From: Benincasa hispida
Lineage: Eukaryota; Streptophyta; Magnoliopsida; Cucurbitales; Cucurbitaceae
Length of the DNA: 64,000 nt
Direction: 5' to 3'
NCBI RefSeq assembly: GCF_009727055.1
Contig: NC_052359.1
Span: forward strand, 66,785,685 to 66,849,684
The translations under genes and the position numbers were made by a program. Positions 35,251 to 46,902 of this stretch are shown one piece after another; position 1 is the stretch's first letter; every line of letters begins with the position of its first letter. The notes under the pieces were generated by a model. It was given only the letters and a program-made list of their open reading frames with translations, searched no databases and had not been told where the DNA came from.

Positions 35251-35699
35251 ATCGAAGTAGAAGTTATAGAAGTGGGCTTTGAGAGCCTTTACTTAGGACT
35301 TGGCAACATAGATCTCAATTCTCGTACCAACTCCTTCAAGCCATTTGCTGGCACAAGAGGTCCAAAAACATATGGATTTTCGTCCTTAAATGAAAGCTAG
35401 CAATCCACAAAATATAAACTACATTTGGGTATTTAAATCAATTCATAATAGTTTTTTTTTTTTTTTTTAAGATTTTTACCTAAAAAATCATGTTTGAGTC
35501 GTGTTTTTCAAAAATATCTTTAATTTTATATTTTTCCGATAAAGATTTTTAGTGTTATTTTTTATAAATTTACCTTTTTTATTTATTTTTTTATTGTCAT
35601 TTTTTATCATTATTTTGTATGTAATTATCATTTTTCATTAATTAGTCACCTTTTTGAGTCATTTAACGTGCTTTAGATTGGCTTAATAATGGATTGAGA
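35251..35699. other. AT-rich spacer, nothing recognised
   Basis: No gene or clear repeat, apart from T homopolymers near 35450. Confidence 0.5.
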
Positions 35700-36130
35700 T
35701 TTCATCTTCTAATACATTTTTAATCTTTTTTTATGTAAAAATTCTTTTTAATCATTCTACTTCTTGCTCTTCTTCATCTCCCTCTTCTTGGTCGTAAAAG
35801 GTTTGTGTTTTTTTTTCTCTCCATTATCTAATTTCTTCATGCATTTTCTTATTTCTTTTTCTTCTACTTTCTTCATGCACTATTCACCCTCCTCTTCTCC
35901 ATCTTTATTTTTTTTTTCCTTCATTTTTTCATGTTACTCACATCATTCTTCTTCTACAATTCTTTTTTTTTTCTCCATTTTCCCATGCTTTCAATTTTGT
36001 TTTCCTCATGCATTCTCTTCTTCCCCCCCAAAACCCTATATATTTCTTCATACATTTCATCTTTTTTGGTTTTCTTTGGTTTTTATTTTTTTTCAGTTTC
36101 TTTTGCATATTCAATAAGTTTTTTTTCCTC
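35700..36130. repeat. Strongly pyrimidine-rich tract on the plus strand
   Basis: About 400 bases dominated by C and T, with repeated TTCTTC/TTTTTC runs. Translated frames such as 35764-36117 are phenylalanine/serine-rich low complexity and are not genes. Confidence 0.7.
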
Positions 36131-36216
36131 AATATTGAAATGGATTAGTTGTAAGTGCTTAAATTTTGTATATACATTATTATTTTTAGATGCAATATAT
36201 TATTTTGTATAGTGTG

Positions 36217-36622
36217 TGACACAGAGAACTAGTTGTTTATATAGTTTTTTTTTTTTTTTTCATTTTTATCATTTTATCTTTGACACAAAGAACTAGTTAT
36301 TTATATACATTTTATACCGTTTGTGTATTTTGTTAATTTTAGGTATACTAAGGTATATATTGATTTTGTTGTTAATATGTTTGTATTTTAAAATATATAT
36401 GATATATGAGCTATTTTAAAAATCATTCTGCATATATGATTTTTTTATGTATTGCATTTTATAGGAACTCTTACTGTTCCAATTCTATATACTAAAGTAT
36501 ATATTGATTTTGTTGTTATATCTATTTGTATACTAAGGTATATATAATATATGAGTTATTTTGAAAATATTTCTGCATATATGATTTATTATATACTACA
36601 TTTTATAAGTACTCTTATTGTT
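36217..36622. repeat. Tandem duplications of about 65 and 140 bp
   Basis: 'acagagaactagttgtttatata' at 36221 recurs at 36284. A longer unit with 'aaggtatatattgattttgttgtta' near 36348 recurs near 36495, both followed by a 'tctgcatatatgattt' block and a 'aactcttactgttcc'-like end. Confidence 0.7.
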
Positions 36623-36759
36623 TCAATCTTATAAATGAGAGAGATAATTATATTAAATACAAAGTAGCTGAAATAGATTTTCATCATCAAATGTCCTTTA
36701 CTGAGTTTCAACAATTAGTAGTTAATAAGATGGTAGTGTAAGCAATTGTGGTAACATTG

Positions 36760-37768
36760 AGATTTTTGCGTGCGTTGGATCAAAGAATTTTATGAAGGAT
36801 TTGAGATCATAATTGAAGAACAAACATGGTTAGTGGCCCCAAAGTCAATAATCCAAGTAGAATCATCATCATCCACTAAACAGATTTCCAATACAAGTAA
36901 ATCATATTTACCTTGTTTGGCCTTCTTCTTTTCTACCAAATATTTGGGACAGTTCCTCTTCCAATGACCATTTTGGTTGCAATGGAAACAGATTCCTTTT
37001 GCAGCTCTGATGGGTTTTCTACCCCTATGAGCAGCAACTATGGGGTTAGCTTTCCTCTTTCCACCCTTTTTCTTCTTCCACTTTTTAGTGCCAGAAGAAG
37101 ATACATACTTAGTTCTAGAGGTCGAACCTTTATGGAACCTTTTAGAAGATGAAGCAACATTTGCTTCACCCTTCTACTCCTTGATTTTCAACAAGGATTG
37201 GAAGATCTGTAGCTCATTAAGTAGAGTGGTCAGGTTGTAGTCAATCATGTTCAAAACAGCATTGCTATGAAAATGCAGGAAACTTTCAGGTAAAGATTCC
37301 AGTATGATGCTAACCTAACTGGATTCATCGATGCTCGACCCATTCATCTCTACTACATTGAATTGGACCATCATGTTGAGAACGTGTTCTTGAACAAATG
37401 CTCCTTCTTACATACGAGCATTAAAGATGTGCTTTAGAGCATCATGCCTGAGCTGTGTAGACAGTTATCCGAACATTCCCCTCAGAGACTCCATGATCTC
37501 ACGAGCTGTGAGCATGGGCTCATGCTTCTTGACCAAGACTTCATTAAGGCTTGCCAAGATATACGCCCGGGCCTTTTTATTCGCTTGTGTCTAACGATCA
37601 TATGCTTCCCAAACATTTTGAGGAGCATTGGCAATTGGAATGGGAGGACGATCCTTCATCAGGACAAAGTGAAGATTATCGATGATCAGAATTTTGTTGA
37701 TTGCCAACTAGCGTAAATCTCTCCCGTTAACTATCCGCGGCGAGTAAACGTAAAGTAGTAGTAGCCAT
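36760..37768 (-). pseudogene. Copia gag-protease pseudogene
   Basis: The minus frame starts at ATG 37768 (MATTTLRLLA). It runs through a region like that at 22241 (IDNLHFVLMKDRPPIP, ARAYILASLNEVLVKKHEPM, ESLRGMFG), a basic linker and a CCHC zinc knuckle, CFHCNQNGHWKRNC, and then STWIIDFGATNHV, the protease active site with the usual Ser of DSGAT replaced by Phe. At least four in-frame stops occur, including TAG where Trp is expected in the gag. Plus-strand frames at 36770-37716 are antisense to it. Confidence 0.85.
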
Positions 37769-38879
37769 TTTAAAGATTTTGCTAAAAAAGAACAAACTAT
37801 TTTAGTCTACTTACATTAAACCGCTTAAGACAACCAATCAAATTCTAGAAAAATAGTCTAGTGTACCCTAAGTTACATTTATTTTGCAACGATGTTTCAG
37901 TGAGGTAGGACAAAAGTCACCGTATGGTGATCAAGTGCCCCTTCACTAAAATGAGACATTTGAAGCTCTAATGGTACTTGGATAATTAATTAAACTTTTT
38001 AGTTAAATTATTCAACTTCCATTAACTATCGGTCACTCCACTAAAGACCGACAGCTGCACTCTTCCCACTACAGATATATTTCTATGTTCATTGGATACA
38101 ACCAATCAATAATGCGATGAATCTTCACAAATTGCTCGTAAGTACAACCGGACCAAATTACCATTTTTCCCATGTAGTTACATTTAACTCCTTAAGTACC
38201 ACTGATTCCTTTAATGAACAATAGTCCAACTATGACCAAGTCCCTCTCGGGGTAAGAGAGGGTGTGGCCACATTGTCCAAGCTCCGAAATTAGCCCTTAA
38301 GGGAGCAATTTGTCTACTTACCTCAACATCAAGAAATGAGTGAATTTTGTCTTATTTAGCTGTGTTCCTAACTCTCCAATAAGATGAATCCTAAAATGGT
38401 AGGCTTATTGAATTGGCAATCTGGTCACTCTCACCCATACAAATCAAGGGACCACCTTCAGGAGTAGGAGTTCACAACTCACTCAGGATTCAGGTCATGT
38501 CACCTATGGTCATCCGAGTGAAATGTAAGTCTCTACTATTAACGGTGTTATATAATAAGACTAATCATTTCCTGGTCCGGTCTTATACAAACTCTTTGTA
38601 TAAGACACCCCCGCTCACATTTCTCCACGTGAATGATCAAAATTAGATCATTTATAGCACTTTACAACACTTGTAACATCTACAAAATATCTTATATTCG
38701 TAGTGTCACAAGGATAAGATACCCATGAAGGAACTCTTATCAAAGAGAACCAGTGAGCGGAAGCAAATCGTTCTAGACCCCATTGTGAAAGAACACACAA
38801 ATTTACAATCAAACAGTAGCAGTTATGCATAAACTTTAAATTACAACATGTTTTAAGAAGAAAATACAAAAGATCGAGT
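37769..38879 (-). mobile_element. Leader and LTR-derived sequence upstream of the gag pseudogene
   Basis: The first 190 bases resemble the leader at 1-170 (shared 'cagtgaggtaggacaaaagtcacc' type string). From about 37965 the sequence switches abruptly into LTR sequence (shared 'cactccactaaagaccgacagctgcact' type string with 40078). That junction, inside what should be leader, shows a deletion or nested insertion. Confidence 0.55.
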
Positions 38880-41030
38880 GAACATACCCTTGAAGAACTT
38901 TTCTTCTAGTATCCCTCAATCAAACTCAACTAAGCGTCCAACAGCACGAACGCAAACCAGTGAATAGCACGAACTGTAGAATCCTCTAACACAATCGAGT
39001 GGAACTCGACCCTTGACCCTCGAACAGCAAATAGACACTACCACGAGGTTACCTTGGTATTCTCGGTGTGAGAATCCAGGAGTTGTAGAGTCTTTTTGGA
39101 TTTGGTAGAAGGAATGAGGAATTAAACGATCGTGTAGACGATCGAGCAAGTGGGAGAAGACAGGAGTTTATCATGTAGACTTAGGTACTTGATCGTTTAG
39201 TATCGAGCGACTATCGTATAGAAAAACTCTATGCACGATCATTTACTCTCTCAAACTATTGTATAACTTTTTTCCTTTTTAGCGTTCACTTATGAAAAAA
39301 TGAAAACGATTTTTATTTTATCCATCAGTTATCATAACTGATTAAAACTTCCCACTAAGTTGATTATTAGGTGAAAAAACCAAAACCAATATCAACATGG
39401 TTGTATAGTTCAACATGTAGTGGTGTAAGCGTTGCGAGGCTCATGGTTAAACACAACCACTTTTTTTTAGAACCGTATACCTTGTCTTATAATCAATGAA
39501 CTTCTTGTCAATCTCGTATATTGCTCTTTCTTTCCTACCAGTTTCATCGGCTAACCAAGGACAGACATAACTCATGGATGCTTTCATTACTTTCAGATGC
39601 ATCGGGAAAGATCGACTAGGCGTTGGCGGTACCAGGATGGGAGGATTGAATAGATATTTCTTCACTTTGTCAAACGCCCTTTGGCATTATCTCATAATTG
39701 ATTTGATTTTAAATCAATATTATATTTATAACCTATAGTTTTAATATCACATCTCATGCAATATATAAACCATAGTTCTTTTTCTCCTACATTGCATTTA
39801 ATATAAATCATATTTATATTAATTCCTCCAAATAATGTATCTAATACATCAAACCAATTATATCACATATAATTGAATCGATTTAATTATAGCATATATA
39901 ATCAAATTTCCTCTTGTTAATTTGAACATTTCAAACTAACCCAAAAATTAATTCTCAACATGAATCCATTGAGCTACCAAGGGGACCTTATGAACCTGTA
40001 GCTTGAAGCTCCAACGGTACGTGAATAGCTGACTAAACTCTTTAACCACGATGTCCAATATCGTTAACGTCGGACACTCCACTAAAGACTGACAGCTGCA
40101 CTCTTCGCACTACAAATATATTTTTGTGTCCATCGGATATAACCAACCAAAAGTACGATGACCCTTCACAAATCGCTCATAAGTACAACTGGGCTAATTT
40201 ACCATTTTGCCCCTATAGTTACATCTAACTCCTTAAGTGCCACTAATTCCTCTAATGAACAATACCTCATAGTCCTACTATGAGTAAACTCTTCCCAAGC
40301 CAAGAGAAGGTGTGTTGTCATATTGTTCAAGCTCCGAAATCAACCCTCAAAGGAGCAATTTATCTAATTACCCATGCTTCAAGGAAGAGTGAATTCCCTC
40401 TTGTGTAGCTGAGTTCCTAACTCCTCAAATAGACGAATCCCCAAAGTGGTAGGTTTGAGTCGGCGATCTGGCCACTCACACTAATGCAAATCAAAGGACC
40501 GTCCTCATAGGCAAGAGTTCACAACTCACTCAAGATTAAGGTCATGTTACCTATGGTCATCCTAGTGAAATAAAAGTCGTCATGAACAGTGTTATATAAC
40601 AAGACTAAACATTTCATGGTTCGGTCTTATACAAACTTCTTTCTATAGAGCATCCCCGCTCGCATGTCTAATACATGAATGGTCAGTATCAGATCATTTG
40701 TATCACTTTACAACATTTGTAATATCTACAAAGCGGACCACACTCGTAGCGTCACAAGGATAAAGTTTTCCTCCTTTATCCATATACTACAGACCATTTA
40801 AGTTATCACTTAAAGCACAATCCACTTGTATGTCTCCACATACATGCTTCAGTTACAACAACAACCAAGGATCTTAGTTTATTGGTTTGTGGTTAATGCA
40901 ACTAAAATATCTCATATTTCACATACTGTAGTGAATAAAATATCTTATATTATTACATCACAAAGAGTTTGTTCATACAGGTGTTTACAAACTACAGAAC
41001 CCTACAAGATTTAGGGCATCAACCCCAATA
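38880..41030 (-). mobile_element. Copia-type LTR (minus strand)
   Basis: On the minus strand it begins TATTGGGG at 41030 (one base off the TGTTGGGG of 21578) and is homologous along its length to 19505-21578. CGATCG motifs cluster at 39120-39250. No good primer-binding site is found at its other end, so the 3' boundary near 38880 is approximate. A Copia gag lies downstream on the same strand. Confidence 0.65.
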
Positions 41031-41039
41031 ACCCAATCT

Positions 41040-41270
41040 TATTCACTACTACAGACTATTTAGGTTATTATTCAAACAATATCTGTCTCTATGTCTCTAC
41101 ATACTTGTTTAAATTAAATAAAATAACCTGGAATCTTAGTTTATTGGATTGAGTGTATACTCATAAAATAATAAATATTTTATTAATAACAATTTGTTTA
41201 TACTGTGTTTACAAACTACGAGAATACAAGAGATTTAGGACACCAATCTCAACAAATCTATAAGTTAAAT
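41040..41270 (-). mobile_element. Fragment of another related LTR start
   Basis: The minus strand reads TGTTGAGATTGGTGTCCTAA at about 41267, then a 'gtttgtaaacacag' block, parallel to the first 200 bases of the LTR ending at 41030. It is a second LTR start immediately beside the first. Confidence 0.55.
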
Positions 41271-42140
41271 TATATACGATATAATAAACTATAGGTTATA
41301 TATTATATGGGATCTAACATATAGTATGGATTTAGTTATATTAAATTAGTTTAATATAATTGAATTTAGTCTGAATTTTGGATTCAAGTTTATAACTCCT
41401 TGGGAGTTATTGAGGCAGCTAAAGAGATGGGTGGTTGGTTTAATTGAGCTTGATATTCATTTTAAACACAGAAGTGTTTTGTGCAGTTCTCTCCTTATTA
41501 TCTTATTCCCTCTGCAAAACAAATTCTGATCTCATATTCTCCCTACATCAAAATTAAAAGGTAAGCCCACGAAAGTCTGTGTGATTCTCACCTTGAGAAT
41601 AATGAGGAAGACGTTGCGGTGACGTCCCCATTGTTGCTGTTGTGTTGGAGTTGTCGAGTTCGAGAGAAGCAATGGAGATCATGTTAGTGTTCGTGCAGTA
41701 GAGAGGAAACGAGAAGATGGTTCTTCAAGGGTATGTGATATCCCTTATCTTTTCTGTAATTTCACAGTAAAAGCATGCTTAGGGGATTATGTTTATCCAG
41801 TTGTTTCCATCACTCTACTTTTAAAGTTCTGTAAAAACAAAATTAGAGGCACGAATGCATTCATACCTTTGGCGGCTTCGGGAATTCTATCCCTTCAAAA
41901 TGCACCTTTTTTTTGTCCTTGATTGCTCCGTCTCTTTGTTGACTATTGATTGCAGAAGTAGAAGATGGAAAAAACATGGTTCAGACTGAAACCCCCTTTC
42001 AATCGACAACTGGTTTATACCGAAGATGGGTCAAAACATGGTTTATACCAAAGATGGAACAAACTGCGGTTGTTTGTTCACTTGTACATGTAATATATTC
42101 CGTTGTTTATTTGTACATATCAATTTATTGATTTTTTTTT
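41271..42140 (+). other. Probable LTR debris, no gene recognised
   Basis: At 41600 the string 'cttgagaataatgagga' and the CG-richer leader to 41750 look like an LTR transcript start region. A short direct repeat 'acatggttcagactg' / 'acatggtttataccaa' occurs near 41973 and 42035. Nothing coding is supported. Confidence 0.3.
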
Positions 42141-42149
42141 ATGAATTAA

Positions 42150-42265
42150 TCGTTATTTTAAATATACCTTAGAATATTTTGACGGATTCATGATTATTTT
42201 AAATATACTTTATAATATTTGGACGGATTCATGATTATTTTAAATATACCTTAGAACATTTTGTT
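42150..42265. repeat. Tandem repeat, unit about 56 bp, two and a half units
   Basis: Units carry 'gacggattcatgattatttt' followed by 'aaatatacctta'. Beyond it, 'cacagtatatat' motifs recur several times to 42540. Confidence 0.75.
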
Positions 42266-42599
42266 AGGCATTTGAAAATATTCTAACCAATGTATGAAAT
42301 ATACTACGATTTATAAATTAGAGATTGACTCAATGCTTACATAAATCACAGTATAAACCAATATATGAAATATACTGCAATATATAATTTACACCACAGT
42401 ATATATATCTTAATACAATAAGTCTAAATAAAAAAAAAACTCATTTATATCAAATAAACGAATACATATACCACAGTATATATCAAATTTCCTACAAAAA
42501 CTAAAAAAAAGCAAGCATAATCACAGTATATGTAAAAGATAGGAAAAAATAAAGTTCATCTTCATATAGGGTTTTATAATACATAACCCTCCATCTTCA

Positions 42600-42840
42600 T
42601 CTCTTCTTCTTCTTTAGCCATGGCTACCACAGATCTCTCTCCCCGTCGTCGTCAATCAAATTTGCTCATCCCGTCGTAACGTCGACCAAATCTACTCAAC
42701 CTATCACCGTCGATTCGCCCCACGCCGTCCACGCCATCGATTTGTCCCAAAGTCGTTCGTGCCACCACGTGTTGAGCCATCAATTCGCCCCACGTCGTCA
42801 TCTACCACCTACAACTCACATCGCCGAAATGAGAAAAGAG
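42600..42840. other. GC-richer island with CGTCG repeats, unknown
   Basis: About 240 bases much richer in G+C than the flanks, containing repeated cgtcg/cgccccacg strings. A frame from ATG at 42620 (MATTDLSPRRRQSNLLIPS) stops after 19 codons, and longer frames are broken. It may be a decayed gene fragment or the body of a DNA transposon; nothing identifies it. Confidence 0.4.
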
Positions 42841-43344
42841 AGTAAAGAGAAAGAAATGAGTGTGAATTATGGGAGAGAGAATATATGAAATATATTATTG
42901 GGGGAGAGAGAATATACATGAGAGAGTATATATATATATAACGTAGGTGAGGACTAAATTATAAATAATCACTGATATTAGTGAAAATAGAGAGACCAAT
43001 AGATTTTTTTTTTTTTTTTTGTAAAAAATGAAATGTTCAAAACATTAACGTAATATGTGTCTATTCTTAAAATCTTTTATGTAGAAATCACTTCTTGTAA
43101 TCTTAATGAAATGTGGACCTCGCTATAAAATCTGTATTCAATATACGTAATCCTATTATAGAGGAAAGGATCATCGATGTAATTAATTTTGATTATTATA
43201 TGGGATCCACATCCTCTTTTTTTCATCCTTTATTATTTTCATTACGTTTTCCGTGAGAGTAAAGGCGTTTGTTGGATTTCTTTAGCAATAAATATGGGCC
43301 AAATTTAGCAACGCATTTATCTCCACACACCAAAAAAAAACAAC

Positions 43345-43490
43345 TTTGATAACGCAGACGCATTGGCCAGAATGGCAAATTTGGGAGTTGTTTCCCAAAT
43401 TACAGAAATTGGCGAAGAGAGGTTTTCCTCCAATTTGCTTAAATGTGAATTCGGAGAGGCTGTCGGACTAAGTTTAGCCAAAAGTTTCAC
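43345..43490 (+). pseudogene. Possible RNase H fragment of a Gypsy-like element
   Basis: One short frame near 43350 reads DNADALARMANLG, which resembles the end of RNase H domains (ADALARLA motif) in Gypsy-derived polyproteins. No flanking domain supports it, and chance is a real possibility. Confidence 0.25.
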
Positions 43491-43499
43491 ATGTTTTTT

Positions 43500-44734
43500 T
43501 CCTAAAGAACATTTTGGTTGACAATATGGATTTGTTTGATGTTTTTAGATTCAATGAATTTAGTAAAGATGTGTTCATTCGAACTGTACAACTTCTTAAA
43601 AACGACTTTTTTTATATTTTTAACATATCTAAATTTTAAAATGCAACATTATGCTAAAACATATATATATATAAGAATGATTATTCATATTATAAACTCA
43701 ATTATTTTTTAAAATTTAAAATCATTGTTATATAATTTATTGAAATAATAATTAATAAGAAAATTAACTAAAATATGTTCATAAATAAATTAGTTAAGAG
43801 TATATATTCAACCTAAAATTTGACGGTAACTACAACCAATCCCAACCAATCAATAATTGCTTTAATTAGAATCTAATTCTTTAATATACTATCAAACACA
43901 TCTTAAAACATTAAGTATAACTTTATTTTAATTGAATCCCTTATTTGGATATTATTTTTTTAAACTCTAACATGTGTAGATAGAAATATTTACCAAACAT
44001 AGATTGACCACAAAACAGACTCCAAATATTATTTTCATTCATATTAACTAGTTGAACTACGTTGAGATTTGCTTTTAGCCAAATTCTAAAGATTGTTAGT
44101 TGAAGTGGTAGAGGTAGAAGTATGGATATTATTCTTGTACTAAACTTTCGCCACCCATAACAGACCTAATCCTCTCCTCTCAACTAGAGAATTTTCAATT
44201 GGTAGACAAGGATACTGTCACAGCCATGAAATAACAAGAATTAGAGGCCACAGGACACTGTACAATTCAAACAAGAAAAGGAAAACGGACAAGAAATTTA
44301 ATGTTAAAGCAAAGGGCAAGCGGAAGGTATAGATTGCAACAAACTAGCCACCACAAGTTAAAATCTTGGAAGTGAGTAGTCGAAAGCAAAGTGGTCGAAA
44401 AGGAAGGCAGCAATTGCATTCAACTGGCTAAATCATTCTTCAATCTGAAATATACAGGTGAGGACTATCAGACGATAGGTTCCTTGAGCAGAATTCGTCA
44501 AAACAAAACGACCAAAGCATTCCTATATATCATATCTGAGCTTTACAGATCAACCAGCAACGTACAATCAATCAAATCCCCAAACAATGAAATAAACGAA
44601 CAACTTGCATGCTACCCTTTCCTGCTGCTACAATGAATCCAAAAAAGAAAAACCAAAAGCGAAAATATATTCACTTGACATACACATATTAGGGATGTCG
44701 GGTTCGATTGGCTATGAACATCGGGTAAGCTGTT
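43500..44734. other. AT-rich intergenic DNA and 3' flank of the MYOB7-like gene
   Basis: No gene recognised. The part above about 44300 is less AT-rich and may be the 3' untranslated region of the neighbouring gene on the minus strand. The plus-strand frame 44391-44636 is antisense to this region and not supported. Confidence 0.45.
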
Positions 44735-46902
44735 TCAAACTTGTGTGCTCGAAAGACATCTCCACTGCCGCCCGTGTTGACCCTTTTCAAGAAGCATTAG
44801 CAAGCCAACACCATTTGACAACCCAAACAAGTACCTACAGTTCCATAAGAGAGATGAATAATGGTGGTAAAAACAGTGGCATCATAGACTTTCTCATTAA
44901 ACTCATGCGAAAGTAGAATGATATACTTTGTAAGAATGTTTTGGATCACTTAATCAACACGAAAGTCTAACAAGCTAGAGACTTCCCACAACATTGTTAT
45001 CTTCTACAAATCTACAGATTAAACATTGGTTTGGTAGTAATCTAGTTAAAACAACAATGCAAACAGCGAACTTTATCTCCCCAGTCCCCAGTCCACCTCC
45101 ATGGCAGTGATAGCACACATGAATAAATAATTGGAACATGTCTAACAGAATTCAACTATTCAAGCGAACAGCTAAAGGATAAAAGGAAGAAAATCAAGAT
45201 AGATCCTTAATTAGCTGTCATGTAGTATGGCAAGAAGCTACTTACTTGCTACGACGGGCTTTTCTTTTCCAGAAAACAAAGGATACAATCCACTGCATTC
45301 ATAAAAGGTGGACGAGAATTAGATGGAAGTATGAGCAAAAGAAACATCAGATAAAGGCAATGTCAGATGCATACGTTCATAATCCACAATCAAGCCAGCA
45401 TTCGACAAGCATACCATGGTTCAAATGACTAACGAAGTACAAATATAGAATGTGACAACACAAACCAATTGGAAGAAGTATAAAGTATTTTCATGGAAAC
45501 AACATAAACACAGCTAAATCACCTTAAAAACTGCCATGAAAGAAAAGCTTCCCATAACAGATGGCTTCTTCACCACTACTTGCCTTTCTGGTGCCATCCC
45601 CTTATATAGATGTTGAGCTATTTCTTTCAGTAACACCAGTTGGGCTTTATCTGTTCGCATTGTAATAATCGCTTGCCTCATTGATTCTCTGTCAGCTTCA
45701 AGTGCCTGAAGCCTCAAATAAAGTTTTTTGACTTCGGGATCTCCCACATCAACTTGATTCAGTGATCCTCTGGGTGTTGTTAGATAGTCTTCATAAATAC
45801 CAACCGCTGGTTTGGACTCATGAAAACCATTATATGTTGCTCCATTGTGAATAGAGTCGATGGTATAAACTCTATCACTCATGTCATCTCCAACTTCTGA
45901 TGCATTATCCATTTTTCTCAAATTAGAGTAGTCGTCACTCTGAGAGACGTGTTCCTTCTTGAAGCTTGATGTGTATCTTGGAGATTCATTCACTTGGGGC
46001 ATACCCATGAAGAAACTTGAATCGTTGGAAAACTTCCTGGAATGTCTTGGCCTCCTAGGAGATTGCCCCACAATCACCTTCTCTAAAACGTTCTTTGTAC
46101 CGAAGAAGTCCCCATCCAGCTGATTGTAGCTAGAACTTCTCTCCAATTGGCTGATCCTATTTCCCAAATTCACTACATGATCTCGATTGCGTGGGGTTTC
46201 ACCAAAGGGATATTTCTCAATATCAGCAATATCGTTATCTTGGTCCAAAGGACCTTGAGCCTCATTTAAGTTGCATCTTAGAGGAGGGTAATCATACATG
46301 GGAGATTCACACTGGGCCTCATATTCCACTGTATTCTGGCTACAACTTTGCTGACCCCTCTCACCATCGGCTTCGGCTTCCGTTAGCCCATAACTCAACA
46401 TCCTATGTTTATATGCTTGTATCTCGCAAGTGAGAGACTGAATAGCTTGCTCTCTCTTATATAACAAATCCTCATATGCTACAAGCTCCTGTTGATCATG
46501 TGCCATCTTCTCTTCTGCAAAGCGTTTGAATTGCCGAGCCTCCATTTGGATCTCTGCCTTCTCCCTTTGCAATCTCAATATCATTGACATTGCCTCATTA
46601 GCAGCTGATGAAGAAGCATTCCTCTCCTCTTCGAGTTCAGTATACAAGTCCTGAATTGCTTCTTTTTGACTGCTAACCATCTCCCGCAATGCGTTGCATT
46701 CATTCTCAACTTCTACCCGTATAACAGAAAAGTTATCCAACCCAACAATAGCGAATGGGCTATTTGAATCCAACTCATCATACTTTCGTTTTACAGATCG
46801 AATCCAAGTAGTCGACGGCCCAGTAGTAGACAACGAACAACTACACGGACAATTACAGCATTTCACCAAATCCAATGAAGATGGAAGTGCCTCCGAATCC
46901 AT
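44735..46902 (-). CDS. MYOB7: GTD-binding (DUF593) myosin-binding protein, MYOB7-like (three exons)
   Basis: Exons are 46902-45523, 45292-45246 and 44834-44735, with introns of 230 and 411 bases (AAG|GTGATT...TGCAG|TGG and AA|GTAAGT...TGTAG|G). The joined frame is 508 residues. The start is the first ATG; an in-frame TAG lies at 46924-46926. Residues 15-22 are a Cys-rich patch (CCNCPCSC). Residues 72-164 match the GTD-binding domain: a long coiled coil with EAIQDLYTELEEERNASSSA and MILRLQREKAEIQMEARQFK, which binds the globular tail of class XI myosins. A second coiled coil lies near 385-435. The small exons encode WIVSFVFWKRKARRSK and a C-terminal GLLMLLEK...CLSSTQV, both typical of the family. 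MYOB proteins are thought to act as myosin XI receptors on vesicles. Function here is by homology. Confidence 0.9.

Noticed and set aside
35764..36117. 117-codon plus-strand frame resembling a membrane protein
   Set aside because: It is a translation of a polypyrimidine tract; hydrophobicity is compositional.
36620..36780. Start of a Mutator-type transposase (FHHQMSFTEFQQLVV frame)
   Set aside because: The frame is short and broken, and no transposase domain follows.
36770..37716. Plus-strand frames over the Copia gag
   Set aside because: They are antisense to a clear minus-strand gag with a zinc knuckle.
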